IMG/VR virus record: IMGVR_UViG_3300037189_013396
Coordinates: 1-25,850 of that record
Direction: 5' to 3' (one strand)
Source: a virus
Length of the DNA stretch: 25,850 bases
Shown here: positions 1 to 6,536 of the stretch, one piece after another
Numbering within the stretch: the first letter of the stretch is position 1
How the letters are laid out: each line of letters opens with the position of its first letter
Notes under the pieces: generated by a model
The model's input: the letters and a program-made list of their open reading frames with translations, nothing else
What the model was told of the DNA's origin: nothing
Database searches by the model: none
Position numbers and translations under genes: made by a program

Positions 1-347
1 AGGTTTATGAACTTGCCACCGTTGAGAGATTGGTAAATGTATGGTCTCAAGAAAGAGCCATTGTAAAATTCAAAAACATACAAAGTCGAAAGAAAAAGTC
101 CGTCTGACAATTCCACAGGTTCGTTGAATCGAACAATATCACCTTCATAGATTTCGTTGCCGTCTTTGTCTTTGAGACCTGTGTATTGCTGAATGGTATG
201 ATTGTCATATGATGAACTCCATGATTTACGGTAATCGCGATGCCAATCATAAATGAGAACATTGCCATTATTACGGATAGCAATATCATCAGCATGTAAA
301 AATGATTTATCCTCTTTCGACCACACTCTAAATTTAATTTCCTTCAT
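1..347 (-). CDS. YopX-family protein, copy 1 (3' end cut by window edge)
   Basis: The frame is open from ATG at 347 to the left edge of the window with no stop, so the C-terminus is missing. The protein begins MKEIKFRVWSKEDKSF and carries the family hallmark QQYTGLKDKDGNEIYEGDIV near residue 50-70. YopX-family proteins are small proteins common in phages and prophages of many bacteria; their function is not established. A second, separate copy lies at 953-1363. The start codon overlaps a short upstream frame as ATGA; that frame ends LQNAELLEQK and looks like the C-terminal tail of another YopX gene. No clear Shine-Dalgarno sequence precedes the start. Family assignment is secure from the motif; the role is unknown. 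Confidence 0.85.
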   Translation of the reverse strand, partial: MKEIKFRVWSKEDKSFLHADDIAIRNNGNVLIYDWHRDYRKSWSSSYDNHTIQQYTGLKDKDGNEIYEGDIVRFNEPVELSDGLFLSTLYVFEFYNGSFLRPYIYQSLNGGKFIN

Positions 348-389
348 TTCTGTTCTAGTAGTTCAGCGTTTTGTAAATTTATCAATGAC
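345..389 (-). pseudogene. Remnant of a YopX C-terminus
   Basis: A short frame reading ...LQNAELLEQK and stop precedes YopX copy 1 and overlaps its ATG. It matches the end of YopX copy 2 (FENPELLEH), and 14 bases (TGTTCTAGTAGTTC on the plus strand) are identical at 351-364 and 957-970. The simplest reading is that a YopX gene once stood here and only its tail survives. The upstream limit is set by a TAG in the same frame. It is very short, so chance cannot be excluded. Confidence 0.4.
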
Positions 390-464
390 TAATGATGTGG
401 AAATTTCAACGAATGCAACGACAAACCATGCAATAAGAATCAGGTAGTTTAAAACGGTTCTCAT
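363..464 (-). CDS. Small single-span membrane protein, 33 aa
   Basis: A 33-residue frame starts at ATG 464 (MRTVLNYLILIAWFVV...) and ends at TGA 363-365, filling the gap between the 483-692 gene and YopX copy 1. Residues 5-27 are strongly hydrophobic and would form one membrane helix, followed by a short basic tail (DKFTKR). It overlaps the YopX remnant in another frame. There is no strong ribosome binding site, though AGGTG lies at the end of the upstream gene. Function unknown. It could be a chance frame, but three other gaps in this cluster hold similar short membrane frames. Confidence 0.4.
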   Translation of the reverse strand: MRTVLNYLILIAWFVVAFVEISTSLVIDKFTKR

Positions 465-482
465 TTGTTCTATTAGACTTGT

Positions 483-692
483 TTACACCTTGTCTTCTGG
501 CATTTCTTCAACATATGGAATAGGTTCATATCCATGGTCAACAAGGGATTGAGATAACTCCTTGACCTTTTCAAGCAAAGGACCGGGGTTGAGTTGACTA
601 TTTTTGAGAAGTTTATTCAATACCTTGATTTGTAAGGAAATGGTTTTGTCGAGTGTCTCAATAATTGCCTGATCTAGTGTTTTGATATTCAT
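483..692 (-). CDS. Hypothetical phage protein, 69 aa
   Basis: I do not recognise this protein. It starts MNIKTLDQAIIETLDKTISL, is mostly predicted helix with heptad-like leucines (LQIKVLNKLLKN), and ends in an acidic tail (YVEEMPEDKV). It follows the 696-956 gene by 3 bases (stop TAA, then ATG), so the two are probably co-translated. The frame is open over its whole length, on the same strand as its neighbours and tightly packed with them, which supports a real gene. Confidence 0.65.
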   Translation of the reverse strand: MNIKTLDQAIIETLDKTISLQIKVLNKLLKNSQLNPGPLLEKVKELSQSLVDHGYEPIPYVEEMPEDKV

Positions 693-695
693 GAT

Positions 696-956
696 TTATT
701 CTTGTTCTCTTTGGTCGTATAATTTTTTAAATTCTCGGTCGTAAACCTCTTCAAACTTATCTCTAACTTTATCAAGATTTGAGAGTGCTGTATCAGCGTA
801 ACCAGTTAAGTGATACTGTAGAATTTTATTTCTATCACGATCAAATTCTTGCACCACAACACTTTTCATATAAGACATCAGACTGAGAATACCCATCGCA
901 TCAATGTCATTGAGAGCACGATCAAGTGCTATTTGATTGTCTGATTTCTTTTTCAA
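696..956 (-). CDS. Hypothetical phage protein, 86 aa, TTG start
   Basis: I do not recognise this protein. It is a charged, mostly helical protein (DRALNDIDAMGILSLMSYMK ... KVRDKFEEVYDREFKKLYDQ). The frame begins with TTG, which overlaps the TGA stop of YopX copy 2 as TTGA, a geometry typical of translational coupling. An internal ATG at codon 21 is the alternative start. The C-terminus is rich in Asp, Glu, Lys and Arg. Confidence 0.6.
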   Translation of the reverse strand: MKKKSDNQIALDRALNDIDAMGILSLMSYMKSVVVQEFDRDRNKILQYHLTGYADTALSNLDKVRDKFEEVYDREFKKLYDQREQE

Positions 957-1363
957 TGTTCTAGTAGTTCGGGATTTTCAAACAGGTTTCCGATGACTTC
1001 AGTTGCATCGCTATAATAAATTCTCCAACCTGTATGTGTAAGTGGCTTCCCGTCTTTTTTTGCAAAAGACCAAGCAGAATAAAAATTATCCCATATCACT
1101 TGAAAATAATTATATGACACAGTATTATCATTTTCGAACAATGGAAACACGATAATATCCCCTTCATAAATCTCAACACCGTCTTTGTCTTTCAAGCCAG
1201 TGTATTGCTGGTAAGTCAATCCATCTGGATGTTGCTTCCAGTAAAATGTATTTGGAAGAATTTCTCCGACGCCATGCTCATCTGTTCGCATTCTCCAGAT
1301 GTGTTTGTTTGAGATCCATTCTTTTTTCAAATTGTCCCAAACGCGAAATTTAAGTTCTCTCAT
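953..1363 (-). CDS. YopX-family protein, copy 2, 136 aa
   Basis: This is a complete YopX-family protein. It opens MRELKFRVWDNLKKEW, has the central signature QQYTGLKDKDGVEIYEGDII at about residues 52-71, and closes with the typical EVIGNLFENPELLEH. The family is widespread in phages; its biochemical function is not known. The ATG overlaps the TGA of the 1360-2010 gene (ATGA), and its own stop overlaps the TTG of the 696-956 gene, so it sits inside a coupled run. It is clearly paralogous to copy 1 at 1-347, and the middle of the two proteins is nearly identical. Confidence 0.9.
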   Translation of the reverse strand: MRELKFRVWDNLKKEWISNKHIWRMRTDEHGVGEILPNTFYWKQHPDGLTYQQYTGLKDKDGVEIYEGDIIVFPLFENDNTVSYNYFQVIWDNFYSAWSFAKKDGKPLTHTGWRIYYSDATEVIGNLFENPELLEH

Positions 1364-2010
1364 GCTACGTCAAAAGTTTCTTCGTTTGTTGAAGATTTCA
1401 TCGTTCGTATGCCAGTAACGGTAAACTCGAAATCATCTTTGTAAGTATGTTCTTTTAAGAAAGCTTCTCGAAATCCGCCAATTTTGTTTTTGATGTAATC
1501 GATTTGCTCTTGTGTTGGCGGTGAGTCCATGTATATTACCACGCTTAAAGCTGCTGGATATTTATTAACAGTTTCGAGCTTTTCGGCTTTTTCAATTTCC
1601 GATTCTTTATGTTTTCGATCTCTCGCAATAGCTTCAAGAGTCCAGTTTCCAACGGTTTTACCCGCTTTAAGATCTTTTTCGATTATCTTTAAATTCTTGA
1701 TTCCTTGATTATAATATGCTGATACCTGTTTTCTATAATCCTCAAGTGCCTCCTGTTCTTGACCTTCTTTAAAATTCCCGCCAAAGCCATGATTAAACCA
1801 TCCTTTTGTTGGGTAAATTGAACATGGTCGTTCGCAACCATCCTCATCAGGAACGTCGATTACATTTTCAAACAAAGGATTTTCATCTTCATATTCGTCT
1901 CCGACGCCACATTCTCCGACTCTTCCCGTAAGAAATGCGCAAAGTTCACGTTCAAAATTTCCAGCGTATTGTTCTGTATCAATGATGATACCGTATGTTG
2001 TTTTTTTCAT
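1360..2010 (-). CDS. Hypothetical phage protein, 216 aa
   Basis: I do not recognise a family. The N-terminus reads MKKTTYGIIIDTEQYAGNFE, followed by a region with four cysteines (at GECGVGD and DGCERPCSIYP), Gly- and Phe-rich KGWFNHGFGGNFKEGQ, a helical middle rich in Lys and Glu, and a C-terminal part with VVIYMDSPPTQEQIDYIKNK. It is probably a soluble cytoplasmic protein. It ends in an ATGA overlap with YopX copy 2. Its upstream region carries AATAAAATAAA three bases before the ATG, a leader shared with the 2938-3324 gene. Confidence 0.75.
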   Translation of the reverse strand: MKKTTYGIIIDTEQYAGNFERELCAFLTGRVGECGVGDEYEDENPLFENVIDVPDEDGCERPCSIYPTKGWFNHGFGGNFKEGQEQEALEDYRKQVSAYYNQGIKNLKIIEKDLKAGKTVGNWTLEAIARDRKHKESEIEKAEKLETVNKYPAALSVVIYMDSPPTQEQIDYIKNKIGGFREAFLKEHTYKDDFEFTVTGIRTMKSSTNEETFDVA

Positions 2011-2031
2011 TTCTTTATTTTATTACAGTGT

Positions 2032-2250
2032 TTAATCTATAAAATGCTTGCGTCCATCAAGAATGATTTGAGCAGCAAGCTCATCATCAAATTTGTATTC
2101 AACATCGGTATTATCAATCACCTGTTCAAGCTCGGCAAATTCATCATTCACCATCTGTTCAAGTTGATCCCTTTCATATTTCTCAGGGCAGGTCTTGATA
2201 TCCATAAGCAGTTTGTGATACTCAGGATTGAATTCTTTAACATTCACCAT
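2032..2250 (-). CDS. Hypothetical phage protein, start uncertain
   Basis: The clearly protein-like part reads MVNVKEFNPEYHKLLMDIKT and on to an acidic C-terminus (DDELAAQIILDGRKHFID). The ATG at 2250 is the first safe start. The frame stays open to 2373, and the stretch ESFVQILRLCRVGIQFFTDG just upstream also looks like protein, so a GTG at 2283 or a longer form is possible. The longest form would overlap the HNH endonuclease gene and its promoter-like motif. The 5' end may have been cut or replaced when that endonuclease gene arrived. Function unknown. Confidence 0.6.
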   Translation of the reverse strand: MVNVKEFNPEYHKLLMDIKTCPEKYERDQLEQMVNDEFAELEQVIDNTDVEYKFDDELAAQIILDGRKHFID

Positions 2251-2348
2251 GTATTGACCATCGGTGAAAAATTGAATGCCCACTCTGCAAAGACGCAGAA
2301 TCTGAACAAAAGATTCGAACTTTCGTGCAAAAAAATGACAAATTTGAC

Positions 2349-2354
2349 TAAATA
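2349..2354 (+). promoter_or_regulatory. TAAATA late-promoter-like motif before the HNH gene
   Basis: TAAATA, then ATATT, then ATG at 2360: five bases from motif to start. This is one of nine copies with this spacing in the window, and it resembles the T4 late promoter core TATAAATA. Confidence 0.5.
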
Positions 2355-2359
2355 ATATT

Positions 2360-2920
2360 ATGAATGATGACATTGAAAAACAAATAAAAATAATTGAAGA
2401 TACTTATCCATCTCCACAAAAAGCACAACGAGAATTATTTAAGATAGGAGTTAGGCGATGTTGTAATTGTAAAGATGTGAAATATTTAGAAGATTTTGGA
2501 AAAAATAAACATTTATACAGAAGACGATGTAGAAAATGCGAAAATGAAATTGGCAAGAAGAGGTGGCACGACAGCAGAAAAACACAAACGTTGGAAGAGG
2601 CTATACGTTATAAATTCTATCAAGCAAAATATCGAAGTGGTCAAAAAGGGAGAGCGTTTAATTTAACAGTTGAAGACGTTGTAAATCAATGGAATAAACA
2701 GCAAGGATATTGTTATTACACCGGATTGAAAATGAAAGTGACCCCCAACAACCCTGATCATTTTTCTATTGATAGAATCGATTCCAAAATGGGCTACGAA
2801 CCTGATAACATTGTGATATGCACCCATGTTATAAATTTAATGAAAAAAGATTTAAACAAAGATGATTTTATAAACTATTGCATGTTGGTTGTCAGTAACT
2901 GGTCGAAGAACCCGAAATAA
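2360..2920 (+). CDS. HNH homing endonuclease, 186 aa
   Basis: This is a free-standing mobile endonuclease expected to cut a specific DNA site and promote its own spread. A zinc-ribbon-like pair, C34-x2-C37 and C57-x2-C60, lies near the N-terminus. The HNH (His-Me finger) core follows: YCYYTGLKM at about 117-125, SIDRIDSKMGY at 136-146, then DNIVICTHVINLMKK, where N150 and N159 are the expected conserved asparagines. The Asp of IDRID stands at the usual position of the first core residues in this subfamily. It runs opposite to all its neighbours, as insertions often do, and has its own TAAATA motif. Its end is 17 bases from the stop of the convergent 2938-3324 gene. Confidence 0.88.
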   Translation: MNDDIEKQIKIIEDTYPSPQKAQRELFKIGVRRCCNCKDVKYLEDFGKNKHLYRRRCRKCENEIGKKRWHDSRKTQTLEEAIRYKFYQAKYRSGQKGRAFNLTVEDVVNQWNKQQGYCYYTGLKMKVTPNNPDHFSIDRIDSKMGYEPDNIVICTHVINLMKKDLNKDDFINYCMLVVSNWSKNPK

Positions 2921-2937
2921 CATTCATTACTTTGCTT

Positions 2938-3324
2938 TTAATCGATTTTGCCGTATTTTTCTTGGAGTTGTTTCAGCAGTTGCATTTCCTTTTGCTTGGT
3001 CAGTTCTGCTTGTTCAGCTTCATACAGTTTGTTCGCAGTGTTCCATTTCTTTAATTGGCTCTTGTATTGCCTATAATCATCGTCATACTTTGCTTTCTCC
3101 TGCTCGTAATTAGGATTTTTAAAGTTTGGCTTTGCAGACTTCAACAACTTCATAGCAAATGGATCATCATAATCATAATCTCTTGCGAGATAATAATCAT
3201 AATCAGGATCAAAATTCAATTTTTCATCTTCGCTGATTCTTTCTACAGAAATCACCTCGCCGCCTTTGTAATATTCAAGAGGTTTGATTGGTCGTGTGAT
3301 AAGAATGTATTCCTTTGATTGCAT
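2938..3324 (-). CDS. Hypothetical phage protein with C-terminal coiled coil, 128 aa
   Basis: I do not recognise this protein. It starts MQSKEYILITRPIKPLEYYK, has a Tyr/Asp-rich segment with an internal echo (DYDYYLARDYDYDD at about 41-54), and ends in a long charged helix (NKLYEAEQAELTKQKEMQLL) likely to form a coiled coil. The DNA under the Tyr/Asp segment repeats AATCATAATC. The leader AATAAAATAAA lies three bases before its ATG, as in the 1360-2010 gene. Confidence 0.7.
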   Translation of the reverse strand: MQSKEYILITRPIKPLEYYKGGEVISVERISEDEKLNFDPDYDYYLARDYDYDDPFAMKLLKSAKPNFKNPNYEQEKAKYDDDYRQYKSQLKKWNTANKLYEAEQAELTKQKEMQLLKQLQEKYGKID

Positions 3325-3346
3325 ATGTTTATTTTATTACTGCTCC

Positions 3347-3604
3347 TTACTTCTTGATCTTAATCTTGCTTACATCAACACCAAACTTACTTGCAATATC
3401 TTCCAATGTCAATTCTAATGCTGGTGCTGTAAGAGCATTGAACTGTTCTTCTGATAGACGTTTACCATCGACACACCATTCTTTATATCCATCAGCATAT
3501 TCAACTGCTGGTCCATCTAGGCGGTGACAGATAGTCATCGCTCGGTCTTTGTAGTAAATCTTATGACCACATTTGTTAATGTATATGTATTGTTCTTGTT
3601 GCAT
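3347..3604 (-). CDS. Small protein with a HRLDGPA...DGxKEW repeat-type motif, 85 aa
   Basis: The central part reads ICHRLDGPAVEYADGYKEWC followed by VDGKRLSEEQF. This HRxxGPAxExxxGxxxWxxxGxxH-type unit, reminiscent of MORN-like motifs, occurs singly or in tandem in many phage and bacterial proteins; its molecular role is not established. Residues 1-20 form a short beta-rich lead-in (YIYINKCGHKIYYKD), and the C-terminus is a small helical part ending in KIKIKK. The ATG overlaps the region right after the TAA of the 3606-4259 gene (TAATATG), so co-translation is likely. Confidence 0.75.
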   Translation of the reverse strand: MQQEQYIYINKCGHKIYYKDRAMTICHRLDGPAVEYADGYKEWCVDGKRLSEEQFNALTAPALELTLEDIASKFGVDVSKIKIKK

Positions 3605-3605
3605 A

Positions 3606-4259
3606 TTAAGCTTGTTTTTTGTAATTATGTTTTTCTGCTTCTTCTGGACTCAGCGTAGCATACCATCCACCCCTTTTACAAAGACTGCCTCTGTTTCCAG
3701 TATATTGACAAATAGTAGATGATAGAAATTCAGCGAAGCTAATCATACCAGCAACTTTTTTATCACCACCGTCATAGTAAACTCGGAGTTGTCCGAACTT
3801 TTCTTTGATCTGATCAATCGTAACAGGTGGAACTGGTGAGATATCCCACTTGTAGTATGGATAGAAAATCTTTCTGATTTTATTCAGACAATTCCAAATA
3901 CCCATTTTGAGTTTATTTTCTTCTTGAAACTTAGCTCTTTGTGCAGCGGTGAGGAAGATTTGTTTCTTATATGGGTTGAGTCTATTGTAGATAGGATCGA
4001 AGACCTTTGAGAAAATCTTCTTATAGAACCATTCTTTAACAATTCGAATCGGCTTGTATTTCTCCGTATACACTTGCTGCATGCAGCAATATGATGACAG
4101 AGCTTTACACAAATCATCCACAAGATTCTCCCAACCTACAGGACACCAAATACCACATGATGGCTGAATTGGATTGCCCTGCTCATCTTTAGGAAAGAGA
4201 GTGGGATACCGTTTAATTAAATATTCATCAAATGGAACGCTTGAGTCTTTCAATTTCAT
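3606..4259 (-). CDS. Phage protein of the 'KFGxLRxYYDG' family, 217 aa
   Basis: Two conserved blocks identify a family common in phages and prophages without known function: an N-terminal GIWCPVGWENLVDDLCKAL (about 36-54) and a C-terminal IKEKFGQLRVYYDGGD, followed by a segment that in typical members is a CxxC...C zinc site. Here only STICQYTGNRGSLCKRGGWY remains and the second CxxC partner is not obvious, so the metal site looks degenerate. The middle is basic and aromatic. The first 32 bases overlap the end of the 4228-4497 gene in another frame. Confidence 0.75.
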   Translation of the reverse strand: MKLKDSSVPFDEYLIKRYPTLFPKDEQGNPIQPSCGIWCPVGWENLVDDLCKALSSYCCMQQVYTEKYKPIRIVKEWFYKKIFSKVFDPIYNRLNPYKKQIFLTAAQRAKFQEENKLKMGIWNCLNKIRKIFYPYYKWDISPVPPVTIDQIKEKFGQLRVYYDGGDKKVAGMISFAEFLSSTICQYTGNRGSLCKRGGWYATLSPEEAEKHNYKKQA

Positions 4260-4497
4260 CTTTTAGTTTTTGGTTTTCGGTTGCGAAGAATGCATTTGCA
4301 TTTCTGAGATTTTCTAAATCTTTAGGAAGACATGGAAGCTTACTAAAGCTGACAAGGTGATCACAATAATCGGAGAGATGTTTGTAATCTGAATATTTTA
4401 CATAATCACCTTCCGGGTGAGTATAAAGTCCAGCTGATGTGATTTTATAAGCATGGGAGAAATTCACCCGGAAGATGTATCGATCAACGGTAGACAT
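4228..4497 (-). CDS. Hypothetical phage protein, 89 aa
   Basis: I do not recognise this protein. It begins MSTVDRYIFRVNFSHAYKIT, has a small mixed domain, and ends with a likely coiled coil (LENLRNANAFFATENQKLKD and following). It overlaps the start of the 3606-4259 gene by 32 bases. Its ATG lies directly after the TAA of the 4499-5023 gene (TAATATG), so it is probably translated with it. Confidence 0.65.
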   Translation of the reverse strand: MSTVDRYIFRVNFSHAYKITSAGLYTHPEGDYVKYSDYKHLSDYCDHLVSFSKLPCLPKDLENLRNANAFFATENQKLKDEIERLKRSI

Positions 4498-4498
4498 A

Positions 4499-5023
4499 TT
4501 AGATCGCCCTGTAGTCGGTAACAGTCTTTTGGTATGGCTCGACCTGATGAATACAATCCAATTCTAGCTCACTACCGTTGTAGGATTCATAATATCCCGG
4601 AACCATCCAGAACGTTTCATTGATGTCATTCTGAGTGACCTTGAGAACAACATAATGTTCTGATCCATCACCTTCGCCGCCGCCATGACGATAGTGATTT
4701 TCAATCTTCCAACCATCACCAAATTTCAACTCTACATCGTCATGAGCGAGTCCATACACACTAGAAGTGTATTTAAGATTCTTGAAGAATGGCAGATTGG
4801 CTTGATTTTCTGACATTTGGATAACACTAATGAGGCTCTTCTCGGTAGGAGTCCAACCATTGAACTTATTCTTGGATGCGATTTCAGCCTTGAGTTGTTC
4901 CTGTCGAGCGATTTCATCCTTCAATGCCTTTTCCTGCTTCTTCTTGACAGCTTCAAGATTGGCAAGCTGTTGATTGAGGGATTCGATAGTGGTGTCGATT
5001 GATGCTGGAGTATTAGTTTTCAT
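4499..5023 (-). CDS. Hypothetical protein with N-terminal coiled coil, 174 aa
   Basis: From the ATG at 5023 the protein starts MKTNTPASIDTTIESLNQQL and continues as a long coiled coil to about residue 52 (KALKDEIARQEQLKAEIASK). A globular part of about 120 residues follows, with a Gly/His-rich turn HYRHGGGEGDGSEHY and FWMVPGYYESYNGSELELD. I do not recognise the family. A longer frame reaches a TTG at 5068, but that would overlap the upstream gene by 56 bases; the ATG gives an 11-base overlap and is preferred. Function unknown. Confidence 0.7.
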   Translation of the reverse strand: MKTNTPASIDTTIESLNQQLANLEAVKKKQEKALKDEIARQEQLKAEIASKNKFNGWTPTEKSLISVIQMSENQANLPFFKNLKYTSSVYGLAHDDVELKFGDGWKIENHYRHGGGEGDGSEHYVVLKVTQNDINETFWMVPGYYESYNGSELELDCIHQVEPYQKTVTDYRAI

Positions 5024-5795
5024 ATTTTCGTAGTTTGTTTTGAGATTCTGCTTGTTGAAATTTTTCAATGTAGTTTTTGTCTTTGCATCCAGTTAGATGC
5101 TGGAAATTATCCAGAATGAAGAACTTGAACCACCCGGATGACATCGTGGTTGCAAGTTTCTTGAGACTTTTTCCATATGCAGCAGCATGACCGCATGTGA
5201 AATTAGAAGGAATGTGATAACGCTCAAGAGCAGTTACCCAAATTTCTTCTTTTGTCATGAGTATTTTATCATCAAATGAAAGTTTGTCAAATCCTGATTG
5301 AGAACAATTTACACCTTCGACAATCAGTTTTTCATAAAGCGGTTTGTCGTAAACGGCAACAACTTCATGGATATCATCGTGGATGTATTTACGAGGAACT
5401 GCATCCTCGAAGAATGTAGTGCTCGTCTTACCTTTGAGACTTGCCCACTTCTTACCGTGAACGCCAATCCAATCTTTAACAAGACGGTAATACAATTCTT
5501 TGTCAACCACGCATCCCCGCTTTTTCAAAAAGAGAATGTCTGCCATGGTTTTCTCCCAGTGAATATCCCAACCCGAATGTGATTGCTTAATCGTTAGCAG
5601 AAAATTAGGATCGACGTAAATATTACTCTTGTTGTTATCAAGAATGTATTGAAAGCTGTCAACCCAATAATGCTGCGTCTCCCTAGACATATGAGGAGTT
5701 TTTGAAATAACATCAAGGTCTTTGGGATTTCGTTTGAAATCCGGGAACCACGCTTGCATTGCGTGTGAACCGATGATTAGTGTTTCTCTAGGCAT
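5013..5795 (-). CDS. Nucleotidyltransferase-like phage protein, 260 aa
   Basis: The N-terminus reads TLIIGSHAMQAWFPDFKRNP then KDLDVISKTP. A glycine-serine pair after a hydrophobic strand, followed about 18 residues later by a D-x-D-type strand (DLDV), is the signature of the nucleotidyltransferase (pol-beta-like) fold; similar large-phage proteins are known. A third catalytic acid may lie at WDIHWEKTMADILFL (about 76-90), but I cannot prove it. The C-terminal half is helical with several His and Cys (CGHAAAYGKSLKKL). The substrate is unknown: nucleic-acid ends, protein or small molecule are all possible. A CACTG-containing spacer precedes the ATG. Confidence 0.6.
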   Translation of the reverse strand: MPRETLIIGSHAMQAWFPDFKRNPKDLDVISKTPHMSRETQHYWVDSFQYILDNNKSNIYVDPNFLLTIKQSHSGWDIHWEKTMADILFLKKRGCVVDKELYYRLVKDWIGVHGKKWASLKGKTSTTFFEDAVPRKYIHDDIHEVVAVYDKPLYEKLIVEGVNCSQSGFDKLSFDDKILMTKEEIWVTALERYHIPSNFTCGHAAAYGKSLKKLATTMSSGWFKFFILDNFQHLTGCKDKNYIEKFQQAESQNKLRKYEN

Positions 5796-5821
5796 GTTAG
5801 TAGAATACGTCAGTGTTTAAT

Positions 5822-6211
5822 TCATGTCCAGAGGTAGCCTGAATACTTGACGATTGTAGTCATAGCGTCTAAATCACGACGATCTAGCTCTTGTAAATCT
5901 TTATAACAATCCCAATTTTCTTCAAGTTTTGGACGTTCATTCTTGATGTAGTTGTAAACTCTTCGAAGTTCTCCGTCAACAGCTTTTACATTATCAACAT
6001 ATTCCTGCTTAATGTAGCCCGCTTGAAGATCTTCAGAGAAATCAAATTGATCCTTAAGTCCTTCTTCATTCTCAACATAATCGATGAGAGTTTCAAACAG
6101 AACAAGCTGAATCAATTCAGGCTTATCCATCCAATGATTAGGAATCTTCTTGGTCAACCAGCGTTGCTTAGGGCTGAAGAATTCTTTAATTGATAACCAG
6201 ATGCTTTTCAT
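5822..6211 (-). CDS. Hypothetical phage protein, 129 aa
   Basis: The protein begins MKSIWLSIKEFFSPKQRWLT with the block LTKKIPNHWMDKPELIQLVLF and then ETLIDYVENEEGLKD. Proteins with a similar Trp-rich start and an acidic helical segment occur in large myoviruses, but I know of no function. It is mostly helical and probably cytoplasmic. Its start overlaps the end of the 6186-6389 gene by 26 bases. Confidence 0.65.
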   Translation of the reverse strand: MKSIWLSIKEFFSPKQRWLTKKIPNHWMDKPELIQLVLFETLIDYVENEEGLKDQFDFSEDLQAGYIKQEYVDNVKAVDGELRRVYNYIKNERPKLEENWDCYKDLQELDRRDLDAMTTIVKYSGYLWT

Positions 6212-6389
6212 TTTTGTATTTGAATGATATTTCGATGTTGTTGTTGCTCATTGATTTGATCCATTCGATGTGTGGTTCAAGCACACTAAATGGTTCACCA
6301 CCTGCTTCCAATATGGCAATTGCCATGCTCTTGAAGTTATTGAAAAATAGTTGGTCTGCGTCAGTATCTAATAGGTTATTGTCACACAT
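6186..6389 (-). CDS. Hypothetical phage protein, 67 aa, first gene after a sigma70 promoter
   Basis: A short frame from ATG 6389 (MCDNNLLDTDADQLFFNNFK) with an amphipathic middle (MAIAILEAGGEPFSVLEPHI). I do not recognise it. It is the first gene downstream of the strong promoter at 6408-6436, and its stop region overlaps the start of the 5822-6211 gene. The predicted leader is only about a dozen bases and has no Shine-Dalgarno sequence. Confidence 0.6.
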   Translation of the reverse strand: MCDNNLLDTDADQLFFNNFKSMAIAILEAGGEPFSVLEPHIEWIKSMSNNNIEISFKYKNEKHLVIN

Positions 6390-6407
6390 AAAAAAGAGAA
6401 TGGAGAT

Positions 6408-6436
6408 ATCATACCCCCATTCCCTTGATTTGTCAA
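6408..6436 (-). promoter_or_regulatory. Sigma70-type promoter, near consensus
   Basis: On the minus strand TTGACA (6431-6436), a 17-base spacer, then TATGAT (6408-6413). The -35 box is perfect, the -10 box has one mismatch and the spacer is optimal. The likely RNA start is near 6401, about 12 bases before the ATG at 6389. It would drive the 6186-6389 gene and those after it. Confidence 0.8.
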
Positions 6437-6446
6437 GCTTTGTTTA

Positions 6447-6524
6447 TTACAATCGATTGAAGTAGATACTGTATAATATTACAAAACTTAACGAGATCGT
6501 CAATATAACTTCGCTGATGTTCAT
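6447..6524 (-). CDS. Possible 25-residue membrane peptide
   Basis: A frame from ATG 6524 to TAA 6447-6449 fills most of the 147-base gap between two genes. It starts MNISEVILTISLSFVILYSI, a run hydrophobic enough for one membrane helix. There is no ribosome binding site, and the sequence may instead simply be promoter-upstream DNA. Kept because similar membrane frames fill other gaps here. Confidence 0.22.
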   Translation of the reverse strand: MNISEVILTISLSFVILYSIYFNRL

Positions 6525-6536
6525 GATGTTTGAAGG

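Noticed and set aside
1969-2355. 128-codon plus-strand frame
   Set aside because: Antisense to two minus-strand genes, rich in Phe, Ile and Leu as expected for the complement of charged helices; no promoter or ribosome site.
5021-5068. TTG start for the 4499 gene at 5068
   Set aside because: It would overlap the upstream gene by 56 bases; ATG at 5023 gives an 11-base overlap like its neighbours.
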